From the NCBI RefSeq assembly GCF_009870125.1, contig NC_046680.1, positions 6,572,001-6,636,000 of the forward strand: 64,000 nt of DNA, in the 5' to 3' direction. A program made the translations under genes and the position numbers. The notes beneath the pieces are model-generated. The model made no database searches. It had not been told where the DNA came from and saw nothing but the letters and a program-made list of their open reading frames with translations. This stretch comes from Drosophila pseudoobscura (Eukaryota > Arthropoda > Insecta > Diptera > Drosophilidae). Positions 24,191 to 38,429 of this stretch are shown here, in pieces; position 1 is the first letter of the stretch, and the number at the start of each line of letters is the position of its first letter.

Positions 24191-27100
24191 AAAAAAATGC
24201 CAAGCCGTTAAACCATTTTTATTTACTTTACTAATGATTGTACATGTGTTTTCTCCCAATTATACTTTGTTTGGACAGGTCTCGGGCGGGTTACATAAAT
24301 ATTTGAGGATTACATTTTCATGTTCAGGCTGAGGCAGCCACAATTCAAACACGTAAATCCAATTTATGTGAGCCAAAAGAAGTATAAGAAGAGGGCAAAG
24401 GGTATTTTTGTGTGGACCACACTTTAAATAACATTTCAAGGATTCCGAGATCTGATTTGCATCAAAAGAGTTCAGGACTTGATGACTGTAGAATGATTAG
24501 AGAGTAAAGAAGGCTTCGGCGCAATGAAAAGATTCCTAAAACTTGATTCAAAGCCATTTGAGGAGAAGAGGGCAAAATATTGCATAAACATAAAGCCTCC
24601 CCCAGCCGTCCCCAGCCGTCCCGGCTGAGACACAGGGGGCAGAGCATCTGCATCAACAGCACTATTGCATTTTCCTGCCAAGGCTAATTGACATGAATAA
24701 ATGTTACGCAATCAGCAGGATAATAAATTCAACGGGGAAGTGGAGCAAACATTTTTATTTTCACAGCGCTGACTTTGTGGAGCAAACGTCAGCACGCAAG
24801 AAGCGACTCGACGGAGGGATGCTCTAAAAGAAAGCCATGTAGGTAAGCCATGGTCTGGGAAGAAAAGTAACTTGGGGAAATGCTTGATGAGTATTATAAG
24901 CCGCTTTTAGTTTTTATAGCTTCAGAAGTGGTCCTCTTCTTCGATCTGATAAAATTTCTAATGCTGTATCCCCAAGCATCTCCAAGATGTGTTTGGTCTT
25001 GTTTACCCTTTGGGTTCCCTGGCCTTGGCTGGATAATTTTATGGTCCACATATATACGACCCGACCCGAACGTGACGAGTCCTGGCAGCAAAATAAATTT
25101 CACACCAGTGCCAGTGCCAGGACTCTGGGTCCTGATCCTGGCTGCTGTCTCCTGGCGCTGCTTCGCTCCTTTCCGACTGGTATTGTGGCTCTTCGTTTCA
25201 GTGTCAGTGTGTCGCAGGCTGCGATGTGGAATAATTTGCAAAATGTCATTATTAGTTTGGATTTTGCGCAGCAGAACCGTCTAGTGCAGGATGGGAAGAA
25301 GCCGCCTGACACAGATACAAACACAGCTACAGCTACAGATACAGATACAAGTGCGTGATATGGGACACCACCCCGTCACGCGCCTTGTGCGTTAGTGGAC
25401 ATGGGGTGAATGATAATGCTTGCCCAGGGCTCTCGGCTCCCGTATCCCGCATCCCCAGCGCACTGCCCCCCGTCGTATATCATCATCAGGGGCATCAGGA
25501 TAGAGTTTATTTGACTCTCCTTTGTTGAGGATGACGCTGTCCCGGGCCGTGGCTGTGCCCTACCTGCAAGACACGTAGGACATTTGTTGTTTCGACTCCC
25601 TGTCACAGGATCCCCTCCGCTCTCGTGCCACATGCATAAGTAAGCAGGGAAATTGGTTTCACTTGCTCCCACATAAATATATACGTATGTATATTAAGTC
25701 CTGCCCGACTCAAGCCTAATACGAGAGTGGCTGATGGATGATAATGCCGGTTGGGATCAGTGGGATTGACAGCTTGAATAAACTAAATTAAGGCAAATAA
25801 ATGCGAAAGGAATCCCCTTAAATTAGTGTCATCGAATCCGATTTCAATCTACTTCCTCTGCAGCAGGTAAATCGTTTTTAAATTAAACATCTAAAACGAA
25901 TACAAGTTAATCTAATTGAACATCTTATTTTGAAAGTCAGAAATAGGAACTAAAGCTGGCAAATGGTAGTCCTCCAAATCAATTCAAAGATGCATCAATG
26001 CACATCTTCATTCGGTTTATTCTGCTTTGATTATTCATACTCAAAAGCTAATAATAAAAGTAATAATTAATTGCTTTTCCCCATCTTTCTTTAATTTGAA
26101 TATGGAAGAGTCTGGAGGTGGTGGAAAAGCCCTCGAGTCCAGACACCCACGGCTCCGATTGTTCCTCCGAGGCAGTAGGTAAAAGGAATATTACAAAGGA
26201 GTTGTCCATGCATCCTTATGTATATACCAGCCAAAACAACCAATGGACACATTTCCAAATCAGAGTCAATCCACCATAAAAGTTGAGTTTTCCGACAGGC
26301 CAGCACTAAATTTATTTGTCAGCCATAAACGAAATTCCCATTACTTCCAGCCATATGTCATAACAGCCTAGACGTGCTCTGCCGTCCACAGGATGGGAGC
26401 TAGGAGGATCCCTCAAATCGATTGACTTTTGTGGCTGAACTCTGACAGCACTCCACGCACCTGGCCAGAGCCTAGTGACACTTTGAGGCTGGCTCAGCTA
26501 AATGAAAATGCAGGGAAAGCATTAATCGTTCAGTCAGTCAATCAGTCATGCAACCACATACATATGTACATGGGTGGCCATCAATCGCGATGAGAGGCGC
26601 GTGTCAACTTTTGGCATCTAATAAGGCGCATGGAGCCCCAAATTGGGTTTTCCTACCTTACACACGGAGCTCATACACGGAGCTTTATGGCAGAAATAGA
26701 AGGGCACAAGGCATGGATTGGTCCTTTACCAGTTTTCGTTACACTTAAGATTCTTGGGGAAGCGTGAGAACTGTACTCAAAGGGAGATTGGAGCTTTCCA
26801 GAGAGCAAAGAGCATCAAGCAGGTCATCCCTCGGGTCCGCGAATAACACTGGATGTCGGTGTATTTCTGTTGTTGGGCGTGGCGTACATTTGATTGCTGT
26901 AAATGCGATTAAGTGAACAGTGACTTCAAAGTGACTTAATTGGATTCCAATTGAAATGAAAAGGAAATTGCCACAAGAAGAGGGGATGGAGATCCAGGGA
27001 GGTAGACAGGAACTGGCCCTAATTTATGCTTAATAAGACTCCAGCCATAAATCTCCAGGCTAAAGTTGCATAATCGTATATGCCCCTCTACGTGCCCGAG

Positions 27101-30100
27101 TGTATGGGAAGGTCATAAATAAAACCAGGCAAAAGGGAAAAGAAAATCTGCACATGAAAAAGGGAGAATGCACAACTTGCTCCTGCTCCGCCCGCGCCGC
27201 CTGTAGCTTCCCAACATCTGCATATGAGTGTCCTCTGCCGGCTGTTCCAGGGCCCGGCTAAAGGTCACCATGACGCGTTTTCCTGCGCTTGGTCTGCAGT
27301 CCTCCCTCGGGCGCTCGCTACTGGTGTGTGCCTCTGCGGTTTGTGCAGCCGTTTGAAATTACGAGCAGAGCAGGCAGGGCACCATGAAACGGGGGGGGAG
27401 ATGGGCCAGCTGGTAGAGCAGCTGGTTAGTGTATCAAGTGGCTTCAAGGCTGAACGAACAGCTGAAATGAGATGAGAATTCGACTGGATGGGCAATAAAC
27501 ATGCTACAGGAAAAAGAGGATGCACAGCTGGGCAGGGTTGTCAGGCGACTGACTGACAGCAGAAACTAATAATGATTCCACGTACTGATGCGGCTTGCAT
27601 TTGCCAGATAGGTGGGAGTTGAGCCTGGTGCACTTCGACCGCCTCTTGCCACTTTATAGTCTTACACATAATAATAGTTATATGCATATATATTATTATT
27701 ATTCTATGGGTGAACGATGGACTGCACTCGACAACCCATTTGCATCGATCCATGGAGCACTCAACTCCCTGTCTATGTCCGAGAGTTAATTCCCCCGTTT
27801 CCCTGCCTCGGATCGACTTGCAATCAAATTACTTCATTTGCATGCGGAAAGTGCAGGGGGAGGCCGTGCGGAGGAGGAAAATCGTGTTAGAGCAAAGTAT
27901 GTACATGCATAAATAGTTTGTGCTCACCCCCCGCGCCTTGCCCTCTCCCTAGTAACTCATATTACACGGGGAAGTGGAAGGCAGGGGCCTTGCTGTACAC
28001 CACGTGGCGCACCACGGCGTATGAGTAACGCAATGCCTTATTATTGAGCCAAAGTGCCTCTAGAGAGCGCCCAATAGGGAAAGGGGTTCTGGAGTGGGCC
28101 GGAGGGCGTCCGAAACATGCATTCAAAATATCGGTTTCCCAGGAAAATTGTTTTCCTCTGGTTGACGCCCTTGCTGGCATTGCCCACAAGGATGCCCAAA
28201 CGATTCTAGATCAGCCTAGTCCAGCGAAAAACAATGAAACTTACAGATATTTCTTAAGTAGATCTTAAGTTGTAGATCTTAAGGGAAGCTATCATCGATC
28301 TCTCATCCGAAAGGTATTTGAAGCTTCAGCTTGGCGAAGTCCCTCTTGTTTCCTTTTCACGGTTTCATTTTGTTACTGCGTTTTTCTGCCTTTTGGGGTT
28401 TTTTAACACAGATATGTAAATGACATTTCTTAAACGAATTTTCTTGTTAAACGACAAAAATGACCACGCCCCATGCCGAGCTGGTCGAGTGCAGTGCTGC
28501 GAAGGGGGCTGTGTTCTGACAAGCCCTAATGCCCTGCACAGCGAGAATCCTAACGGGGGCGACACATTTTTGCATACAAGCGGGGAATTGCGGTGAATGC
28601 CTGGTGAATGGCTGGTGAATGGCGACTGGCGACCACTTGACAGGTCCGGGCCATAGCCGCAGGCTCAACATGCATACATATACTCGTATTCGTTCTACCC
28701 TGGCCCCCTTGTTTCTTTTGTGGCAGGACGCCGCTCACTTGCCTCGTCTTTTGTTTAGGAAACAAAGTGTAGTTGCTGGTGGGGTGCGGGGGCGGGGGCC
28801 AACCAGCAGCAGGCCATAAATCAATTGGCAGCGTAGAAAAATTGCAGAAAATTACTTGATATTTACGGTCACTGAGCACACAATGGAGACAGAGGCAGCA
28901 ACAGTGAAACAGAGACTCACACAGACAGAGAGAGTGAGAGAGAGAGACAGAGTGGGGTGGAAGCAACAACAGCTGTCCTCGGCTCCCTGCTAGGAGACAT
29001 GCAACAAGTATTGGCTGGCATCTATGACACTCAAGGACAGTGACATGACACTTACTGGCTATAATTACACATGTACCTTGATGCAGGGGCGTACACTTAC
29101 AGGGTGCTTTAAATGTAGGGGAAGTACATCTTCTAGCGAGTGTCTGAGACTAATTTAGGATCTGTGATTACTTCCAGCGCCCCTTTTGGATGACACCTCT
29201 GCTCATTCTGAGATGGCGATGATGCAGTGCTCTCTGCAGGAACATCAACCTCCCGCTGAGAGAGCGTCCAGGTGGGAGGCCTATGATGGCTCTGAGCGTA
29301 ATTATTCTGTCAACCGAGGAATGCCAGTGGAAAGGTGCTGGAGACAGTTGGCCAGCTGGCCTTGTCCTCTGGCCTGGTGCTGGTTGTTTACGAGTCTCTC
29401 TCTCTCTCTTGCTCCCTGTTTCTGCCTGTGTGTGTGTCGGCCATAATTGCATTGTTGCCTGTGTAATTACAGGCAAACATGCAGTTAATTAAAATCATTA
29501 AAATGCCTTTGAGCCAAACATCAGACAGCAGCTACGGCAGATGTGGGGACAGATCCCACACAGGGGTCGGGCCTGGGTCTGGTAGGGCTTTAATTTCCGT
29601 CGAATAAGTGACATCCTTGGGGCAGGATACGTCTGTAGCAGCAGCTGTCGTGCCACTGGGTGAAAATTACTTCAGCTTCAGTTGCCAGTTCGTTCGCTTT
29701 CATTACGTGCCTGGCACAGATTTTTTTCTGGAAAGAAAGGAGACCCAGCCCTGCCTGACGCATGTCGTCTGGCACGTTCCCACGTGCCCATTCCAGTCGC
29801 AACAAAAATATAGATTGATTCTGATTAATGCTACGTCGAGCACAAGTCAAACAAATGATTTGGGCGTTTGCTAGAAACATTCCGATTAGACATATTCGGC
29901 TAAAAGTCAAATTTATACAAAGAAGACAGGAGGAACGATGCTTTTTTTCGATAATTATCCATGTGTCAATCCCATAAAAGCCGCTGCCTGGTGTTCCAGG
30001 AATTAAGTACCGAAAACAACACATAAAACCCGCCCCCGAATGTGCAGATCTATTAACGGCAATCATTTGGGCTAAGTTCGACCATCATTCAGCCCCAGGC

Positions 30101-33100
30101 AATCGAAGGCATATTTAATGTTGATGGCCGCTCATTGGCAAAGTTGATTACGAACACATTGCAGTACGAGTATTCATGGTCGGGCAGGCACTATCCCACA
30201 TACAGACATCCTTTCCTGCACAGCCACCGCCGCACGAAAGGACCTTCTGTATAATTAATTAGCTTAGTCTCAATCCTTATCCGATGTGCCCCGAGGAGGA
30301 GCTGAGGCTGGGGCTGCGAAGTGCTGCCATCATCGTCATTTGTTTATGCCTCTGTTTGCAGCTGCTATTTTATTCAGGCGTTTGCCTTGAAGATAATTTG
30401 CGCACGTGCTTCAGAATCCCTGTGTATGTGCGTGTCCTTGTGGCACCCAAATCCAGGCTCTGTATCCATCCTGTGCGCCACTTACGAGTATTCATAGATT
30501 CCTTAGATAATTGCCAGCATTTGTCTTTGTCTTTCGGTGTTCGGTTTTCCGATGTGAACCAAAATGGGTGTCTCGAATTTCCAACTGGCGCCCAGCAGCG
30601 ATTTCAATTAAAAATGTATGCTTCCGAATGACAAAAAGGTGCAATAACATCTCAACTGCCTCCAAGTGTGTGGATGTTAAATAAATTATCTCCGATGGGC
30701 ACAGCTCGGGGACATACTCGAACATTCAATTTAATGGCAAAACTATTAATGGGAGTTTAGTATCGAGTAAATTAATCGATAATTCTTCTCAAGAGAGCAA
30801 ATTAATGGAAACTTAGTTGAAATTTACAAAGTTTACAAGGATTTCCTCGCTTTCTGCCTCTCTCTTCTGTCTCCTCCCCCTCTTTTCCGGACCCGCCAAA
30901 GGGGCCGAATGCCACTTTCATCCGCCTTTTCGTCCGGACTAAATTGATGAAACCGAAATTGGAGTTGACTCCTGGGAATGGAAGGGACAGGGACAGGGAC
31001 AGAGACGATGTCGATGTCGATGTCGATGCGGTTAGCGCTGCCTTTTCGGCCAAATAACAGCGACAGGCAAACAGAACGGAGAAAGCTTTTAGCAGATACT
31101 TTACGCAAATCCCATGGGAAAACATTGGCCCACTTTGAGCTGTAAAGAAGCTCTGCCGCCGAAGCCAAGAGCAGACCATGGAAGAGCAGCAGCTGAGCAG
31201 AGGACGTCGACAGCCCCATCATTAAAAGTTAAAAAGGATTTTCAACGGATTTACGAATTGGGAGCTCAGCCCGAAAGACAAACAAAGCCATCAATTTACA
31301 TATGCGAGCAGGTCAGAGCTCAGTCCCCCCTCAGCCTGGCAGAAGTACGAGTATAAATTCATGAAACAAAATTTAAGATGCGTCCCACGACAGACGCCCC
31401 AGAATACCCGCAAGCAGTGTGCAACGTCTGAGGAGGTAATGGGGATGGGGCTCATAGAAACAAAGCCCAGCCATGACAGTCAAGTATTCGCATAGTCCTC
31501 CCCCATCCACTTACAGAGGCCATCCACTCCCGCCCACTACCCATTCCTACCCTTTTCGCCCTTTATCGTACACTGAAAAATTATAGATATTAAAGAAAAT
31601 AATAAATAACTTAAACACTATTCTACATTATGGTTCTTCATATGGAAGCGACAAACAATTCTCAGCCTTGGATCTCGATGATTTTCTCCGGTGTAGTCTG
31701 CGTCGCAAGGACCTTGAGCTTTCTGGGCCTCCAGTTCCTGCTGCCTTTGTTGTGCTTAACTTGTGGATTAGCTAAATGCAGGCTGGCATGCCACGGCATG
31801 CAAGCAGCTCATTTCCCCCCTGCCTTCGCCCCCCTTGACGCTCACTTTTCACCTAAACATTTCGCCTTGTTGAGACGTGTTCTCTCGCTTCCCAAACATT
31901 CTTCGGGATAGGGGGGGTTTCATTTACTTACACCTGATGTTCAGCTTATTTTGCTCTTCTGCCCTTCAGCAACCTGCCCTCTCCCCTTTCACTGAGCTGG
32001 CTAAATGTCAGTTTTGTGTGGGGCGCTTTTTAATGACTGAAATTGTGCGTTACGTTACCAGAAGATACAAGTGCGGTACTGAACAATTGAAAAGCTTTAA
32101 CGTGCTGGAACAAATGGGGTTTCTTGTCAATGAATTCCATCTTTTGAGTGCAGCGATGTAACATAATTTTCCTACCGATTTTCATTCAAATTTTGACCCA
32201 TTTCCAATTAAGTTACCTTTTGATTATTTGAATTCCCGATTGGATGGCAAACCTATTTGATTACACATTTGTCCCGTCTGTCGCTTAATGAGACCCATTC
32301 GAGGAGCATTAGATACCAGAGCAGAGATGAGGCGGGATGGAGACACGCCTCCTTGGCCATCATAATGGCCAAGAATCAAAGTCACTTGAATGCAATAGGC
32401 TGGAATAATTTGAGGGGGTGGGATGGCCAAGGAAGGCGTATCCAATGGGGCGTTAATGAAATAATTAACGCATAAATACGATTCTCTGGTCAGAGTTCAA
32501 GGAAACAAGCAGCGAGCAGCAAACAAGAAGGGCCAAAGGGCCTGCAAATTTACCACAACTGCTACAAAGCCATCAATTTGCTGGCTGGCACTTCCCGCGT
32601 CCAGTGCCTCCGCCCGTAGGGACTCGGACTCGAATTCGGATGAGGCAGCGAAGCGTGCAATTTGCCAGCTTATTTATGGGGTCGACCCAAGACAGCCGAA
32701 AATGGCAAAAGATGGCCGCGAGGGCGGACCGGGCCGGATGCATGGGGAAAACTTTCGCAAAATAAAAGTTTGCCGCTATTTGATTTGTTGGTCATTCGGC
32801 TTTGCAGTTTTCCCAGCTTCCAGGACGACTCCGTTCAACACAAAATTCTATTGAGTCAAAAGCCAAAACAGTTAAAGCATTAGCCTGGCTAGCAGGCCAC
32901 AGTAACTCCCACACAAAGTACAATTTACTATATAGAAAAAGATAGTGTGTATGGAATTTGGACAGTGTTCTACTCCTGGCTTTGGTTCTGGTTCTGTCCC
33001 CCACTCCGGATACACATCCTGGTGCGCTTTTATTGGTCGAGTCGAGCAACGAAATATACAATTTCTGGCCGCTGGTACGGCAGGATGGCCGAATGGCCGA

Positions 33101-33573
33101 ATGGCAGGATGTGCGCTATTGGACCCGCCAGGATGCGCCAGAAATGACTGCACTTCCTTTGCAGCCCCGCTGTGCGTCCACTGTGATATTTAGGGCTGAC
33201 TGCCCTTAAAGGTACAGCGCTGAAGACCGGACGAGAAACAGAAGTTTTCTTTGTGGAGTCACTTTTGATGTGGTTGAAACAGTCGAAAGAAGTCTCTAAA
33301 AATACATCTCCAGCAAAATAACCGGCCCAGAAGCACTGTTCTACCCATTCATGTTCTACCCACCCACCCTCATGTTCTACCCATTTCACTTGTCACGACC
33401 AGAGAGGCCCCACTCCAAGGGCATTGTTTGTGAGTGTGTGTGTCCATGGGCATGTGTGTGTGGATGGAGGTACATTTGTATCCTTTGTGATGCGAAACTG
33501 GGAGAGCAAACAAACCGTTTGCAAGTGCTCGATCGCCAACAACCATAATAAACATTATTATGACTATGACCAT

Positions 33574-33612
33574 GCCCGTGTCCGTGTCCGTGTCCGTGTC
33601 CTTGTCCGTGTC
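33574..33612. repeat. (GTCCGT)n hexamer repeat
   Basis: About six GTCCGT-type units. It produces Val/Arg and His/Gly pseudo-peptides in overlapping ORFs. Confidence 0.85.
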
Positions 33613-34292
33613 CGGCTAAAAGTGGAAGAGGAGCTGGGTCGGGTCCGTTAAGAGGTTGGCTCTGCAGCAAGCATCTCCGGCATAAAGTTGGACGACGTTA
33701 AGTGGATGATTATTTGCGATTGCACGATGCCACCAGGGCCCGCACATGGCTATGGCTACGGATACGGATACGGATACATACATACGTATGTGGATGCGTA
33801 TACGGGCACATCCTTGATGCGAAGGACACTCTGGCGGCGCACACACATGGCTGGCTTTGCTTTGCCGGAGATTTAATGAAGGTGGCGATGTCTCCCCTGC
33901 CCAGTTCTGGGTGATGATTGTGTGTTAATGGTCATCGCACGCGCTCTTTTATATAGCGATTGCCAAATTGGCAGCTAACAATTGATGTACGTCGGCAATT
34001 AGAAAACGGACATTACTCATCCAGCTCCACTGCACACCGCGGACGCCCCAGTCCATGGGCCAAAAGTTTCCCTATAAATGCCACTCGTAAATCCTTGTCG
34101 TTGCTTACAATAGTTCTACCCTCTATTCCTCTGCCTGTCCTGCTCTCTCCTTTATCTATCTCTTTCTTTTTGGGAGCAATCGATGATTTCAGCAACAGCG
34201 AAAACCATAAACATGAGCCACTATTGTCCCATGAATCCCATAGTTCTGGCTCTGGTTCCAGCTATGGGTATGGCTGTGGCTACGGACGTCAA

Positions 34293-34328
34293 TGTGGATG
34301 TGGATGTGGATGTGGATGTGGATGTGGC
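34293..34328. repeat. (GGATGT)n hexamer repeat
   Basis: About six perfect units. The Val-Asp repeat ORF over it is an artefact of the repeat. Confidence 0.9.
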
Positions 34329-37300
34329 GGATGCAGAGGCACAAATCTTTGTTGGCCCAGTTCCATGGTGGACAGTGCATTCGAATAGCATGCGTATGGG
34401 ATGAGTAAAGAATTATTTATGGGTTGTCATTATCTTATTGAACTTTAATTTAATCTTTAAACATGCAGCAAACAAATTTACATCTATATCCTTTTTATTC
34501 ATATAGCATATAGCATTTGCCTTCATCTTGGGAATATGAATCAATCGATGTTTAAAAGCCCATCTTACCATTTGTCCTCACTGTATGTGGGACGAATAGC
34601 AGATTCCACTTAATACTAATTTACGCCACAATTTCGTATAAATCATGACAATGTCGGGCATAAATTTACGATGAACAATGGGCCAATGCTGAATCTGTCC
34701 AAAGAGAGACCAAAAACAGACCAGGACAAACTCCAGACAAATAAAAATCGCTTTAATTAACGGACACGCAATTTACAGTCGATACATACGTACTGCCACA
34801 ATTCTGTATACTGTAGATTATCGGGTATATACATATTTAATCAAGTTAAGCTTTTTCTTTGCTTCAATGGCCTGGTTTCGCCTCCGCCATCTACTACCGT
34901 GAATGTAGAAGACGCTGCCCAACAATGAAAGAAAATACAATCTTCTACTACTACACAGCCCTATGCCTCTGCCACTGCCACTGCCACTGCCTCTTCCTGC
35001 CTTCTGGTGGCTCTACCGGCGTCGTTCGCCTGACTGGGAGACGCTTCAATTTAAGAAATTAATGCGAATTTCGTTTTTACGGCTTGCCAGCGGGCGCGGC
35101 CAATAAATCCACGCCTCACAGTCCCCGCGGCGAGGTGGAGGATGTCGGGGAGATGGAGATAGACCAGAAGCTCCAGGCCACTTAGGCGCCCAGGACCCAG
35201 TGGCAAACGGTAACAAATACCAAGCAAAAATCCCACCAAAAAAAAATACATTTTATGGAACACCAAGCCGAGTATTTAATGCTCTACATGGGCCTTGTCA
35301 GCAGGTGAGTCTAAGCCAAGGGAACAACAACTTTTGGCGAATGCCACAATAAAAGATCGTACATGTATATTTCCAACACTGCCGATTCAACAATTGCCTA
35401 TCAATTGATAAGTACTTCCTTCCCAGACCAGAGCGATAACAGAACTGCTGACAAACTGAAATGCTGGGTAAAATTCTCCTGAAAGCCCCAAGTTCTGGGT
35501 TCCCCGAACAAGCTTTTATGGCCAGCGCCGCAGCCATCGTTGTTGCTCTTTAATTTCGAACGTCGGGGATGTCGGCGGTGGCCCAGGCAACGTTTTTACG
35601 TCCTTTTATACGGACCCGGGAGCACGAAAACGAGCAGGAGTTGTGTTGTATGAGGGGAAAATAGAGATAGCGGGGATGAATGGTGATACCTTAAATAGAC
35701 CAAGCGACCCAGACATGGGCCTGGCCTGATGCAGTGCCTCCCACGGCCGAATCAGTGGGTGGCACGTGTTCCTGACTCTTGGTTCGGGGATAGCACGAAA
35801 GTTTTTCAATTAGTGGGCCGGAGTGGTAAGGTGGAACACAGAACACACACACCCACGGCAGGCTTCATTAGAGTTGTTTGTTGTGTGATTTTGGAGATTT
35901 CGACGTGGATGATGCTCCGATTAGGTAGTCAAGTAGCGATGTGTTGTTGTTCTAATTAACAAGAAATCCGGGGGAACTTTTGGATGGATAGATGGTTGTT
36001 CTTCTGTGTGTCGTGTGGATTATCTCTGATTCGCTAGGGGTTGCCATGACTTTACGGCATTAGCATAATCAATCCGAAATAAGGCTGTTGTATAATTGAC
36101 AAGCCGGAAATTGACTTTACGTTTCCTAAGCTAATTTCCGTTCAAGCTGTCAGTTTTCCAAATAATTACCCGGGAAGCGTCAGAGCAATGTTTGGGCTGT
36201 GATCCAGCAGGCAACCTGCTGATAGCAAGCATTTCCATCATTTAGGCGTGCGATTTGGGGCCTTCGGCTCAGAAATTTATTTGAAAATTAACATAATTAC
36301 GGCTTTCAACCCTTCTCTTCGGCCGGCAGGTGTGGGTCCAGAGCAGCGAAGTAACGTTCCCAAAAAAATACAGCATCGTAATAATATCTTTCCATTTGCC
36401 TTTTACGACGAGACGAGAGGTATGCAAACTTCTGTCCCAGCCACACCCACACCCACACACGCAGCGCATAAATTTACTTGCTAAACAACAACCCACCAAG
36501 AGAGGAAGGATCAGGGGGCAGGGACCGGGACGGGACAGAACCCCTGGGCTCAACCACAGCCCAGCTGCTGCTCATCAAAGCTGCACGATGAGGAGGGAAG
36601 CTCGGGAAGAAAGTGAAAACAAACAAAGCATGCCAAAAATTATCTCGGTCACTTTTCAAATACACGCTCTGTCCACCGCACACCACAGTCCACAGTCCAC
36701 GGTCCACAGTCCACATCCCACCTCGATGTCCGTCCGGCTCCTTTAATGGCTTTCAACCCAACCCACTTTCAAGTTTCAAGTATGCTCTCCTACACACACA
36801 CATACATTTGTACAGCACACACTTTTGTTTTGCCTCGCCCGAGCTGACAGCACTGTTCTGTTTACCTAATGTACCGTTAAGCTGCGCACTTGATGCCGCT
36901 GTCTACTAGGAGAGTAAAGCACAGCAGAGCAGAGCTCGTTGTCCCTTGGCTTTCGGAAGCATGCAAATTATTTTGCTTAATTTGAGGGCGAAAGTGAAAA
37001 GTTTCTGACTTTAAAGTGTTTTACAATATTAAAGCAGCATTGCATTTAAATGGTTGCAAAGAAACTTTGGCGGCCATAAAACTTTTTTCATTTTCCACGG
37101 CACAAAACAACACTAATAATGGCAATAAGCATGAAAGGGGCAATAAGCAGGGGAGAAAGTTATTAACTTTGTTACTGCTGTTTATGATGTCCCGGGGGTT
37201 TATTTAATCAATAAATACCAAATGATGTTCTGCTGTTCTACGGATGAACTAACCTCAAACTTACTGGGCCCCATCCATCCACATTCCTACCGTTTCCGTT

Positions 37301-37647
37301 ACCTGTAAGGCATGTGATGTGCGTGAAATGCGGGATTGGAGACCTTGGGACAGTAAAAGGATTTCATTACCATCGTTGCGCTTGGCTCGGCGGTTTCACC
37401 TTGCCAAGGAATGGAAGAAGGACGATGGAGAAAACCTTCACCGGCACACGCATGCCACGCCTAATGGCCCCAACGTCAGAGCCCAAGGCAGCGTTCGCCG
37501 TTCGTTTATGCTGCAGACATCTGCATTAACAATGGCAATGAAATGCAGGCAGCAAAAGCAGCAGCAATAGCAGGTAGCCTCCATTCGTGACGTTTTAGCC
37601 CTAAACGGATTTACAGCAGCTGCAGCAGCTTTCGCCTTGGTCAGACC

Positions 37648-37682
37648 AGAGAGAGAGAGAGAGAGAGAGGTAGAGAGAGAGA
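37648..37682. repeat. (GA)n microsatellite
   Basis: A long GA run interrupted once by GTA. Confidence 0.85.
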
Positions 37683-38429
37683 AAAGAGAGTGGGGGAGAA
37701 GGAGGTACTGGCATGCATTTCAAGGCCGTGCACTTGCACTCGTTTATGTTGTCATTATTTTTAATCCGACATATTTTTCTGCAGCCTCCACAACTATGTG
37801 GAGAATTAGCGCTCTGGCATTTCCTTAAAAAGTTAGTGTGCTGTCATTTTTTTTACGAGGCATTGCCTCAGAAGTGCGTGGGGAGCACCAGCTATGATGG
37901 CTATGATGTGCTTGACAAAACTAAAACTACCATACGCTGGCACAAAGACATTTCTATTCGAGAAAACCTCTTAAGTGGCGCTAGAGAAATATCTGCCTTG
38001 GCTTTAGCAACGTCAGCCAAGATGAAGGTCAATCGCAGAGACAAAGTTGCATCAGCGATATGCTAATTCAAGTGAAGTGTATCAAACGACCGAGGAAAAT
38101 AAATTATTCAAATAGTTAACGCCCCACCCAAGCAACCCTGCCAAAATTTTGTCAAAAAGCGCCATCTACAAATGTGTAAATGGCTGTAGGATATATATGT
38201 ATATAGTTGGAGGCTGGACTCATGTAGAATGCATGTCAAATGTCGAGTCAGTTACGGTTGATTCAAATCCTGTGAACATATTCATGAACCAGATCACTTT
38301 TTGAATTAATGCCGAATTTTAAAAGGCCATATAAAGTGGGACGGATCCTGGCCATGCCCGTGCACCATTTATTCCAATGGATTTCATTTAAAACCTTTTC
38401 GCTCATTCACTTTCAGACAATTTCTATTT

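Larger units (their letters stand above)
24191..38150. other. Large region without a supportable gene
   Basis: About 14 kb with no ORF that looks like protein. Composition and microsatellites resemble long intergenic or intronic regulatory DNA. Repeats include GATGTC near 31010-31030, GTCCGT at 33574-33612, GGATAC near 33745-33778, GGATGT at 34293-34328 and (GA)n near 37648-37682. A TCTTAAG word recurs three times at about 28250-28282. Exons of genes outside the window or non-coding RNAs could lie here, but I cannot support any. Confidence 0.5.

Noticed and set aside
29590-30066. 158-codon minus-strand ORF
   Set aside because: No signal peptide, domain or codon regularity; consistent with chance in non-coding DNA.
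34183-34404. ORF with a Val-Asp repeat
   Set aside because: Produced entirely by the GGATGT microsatellite.
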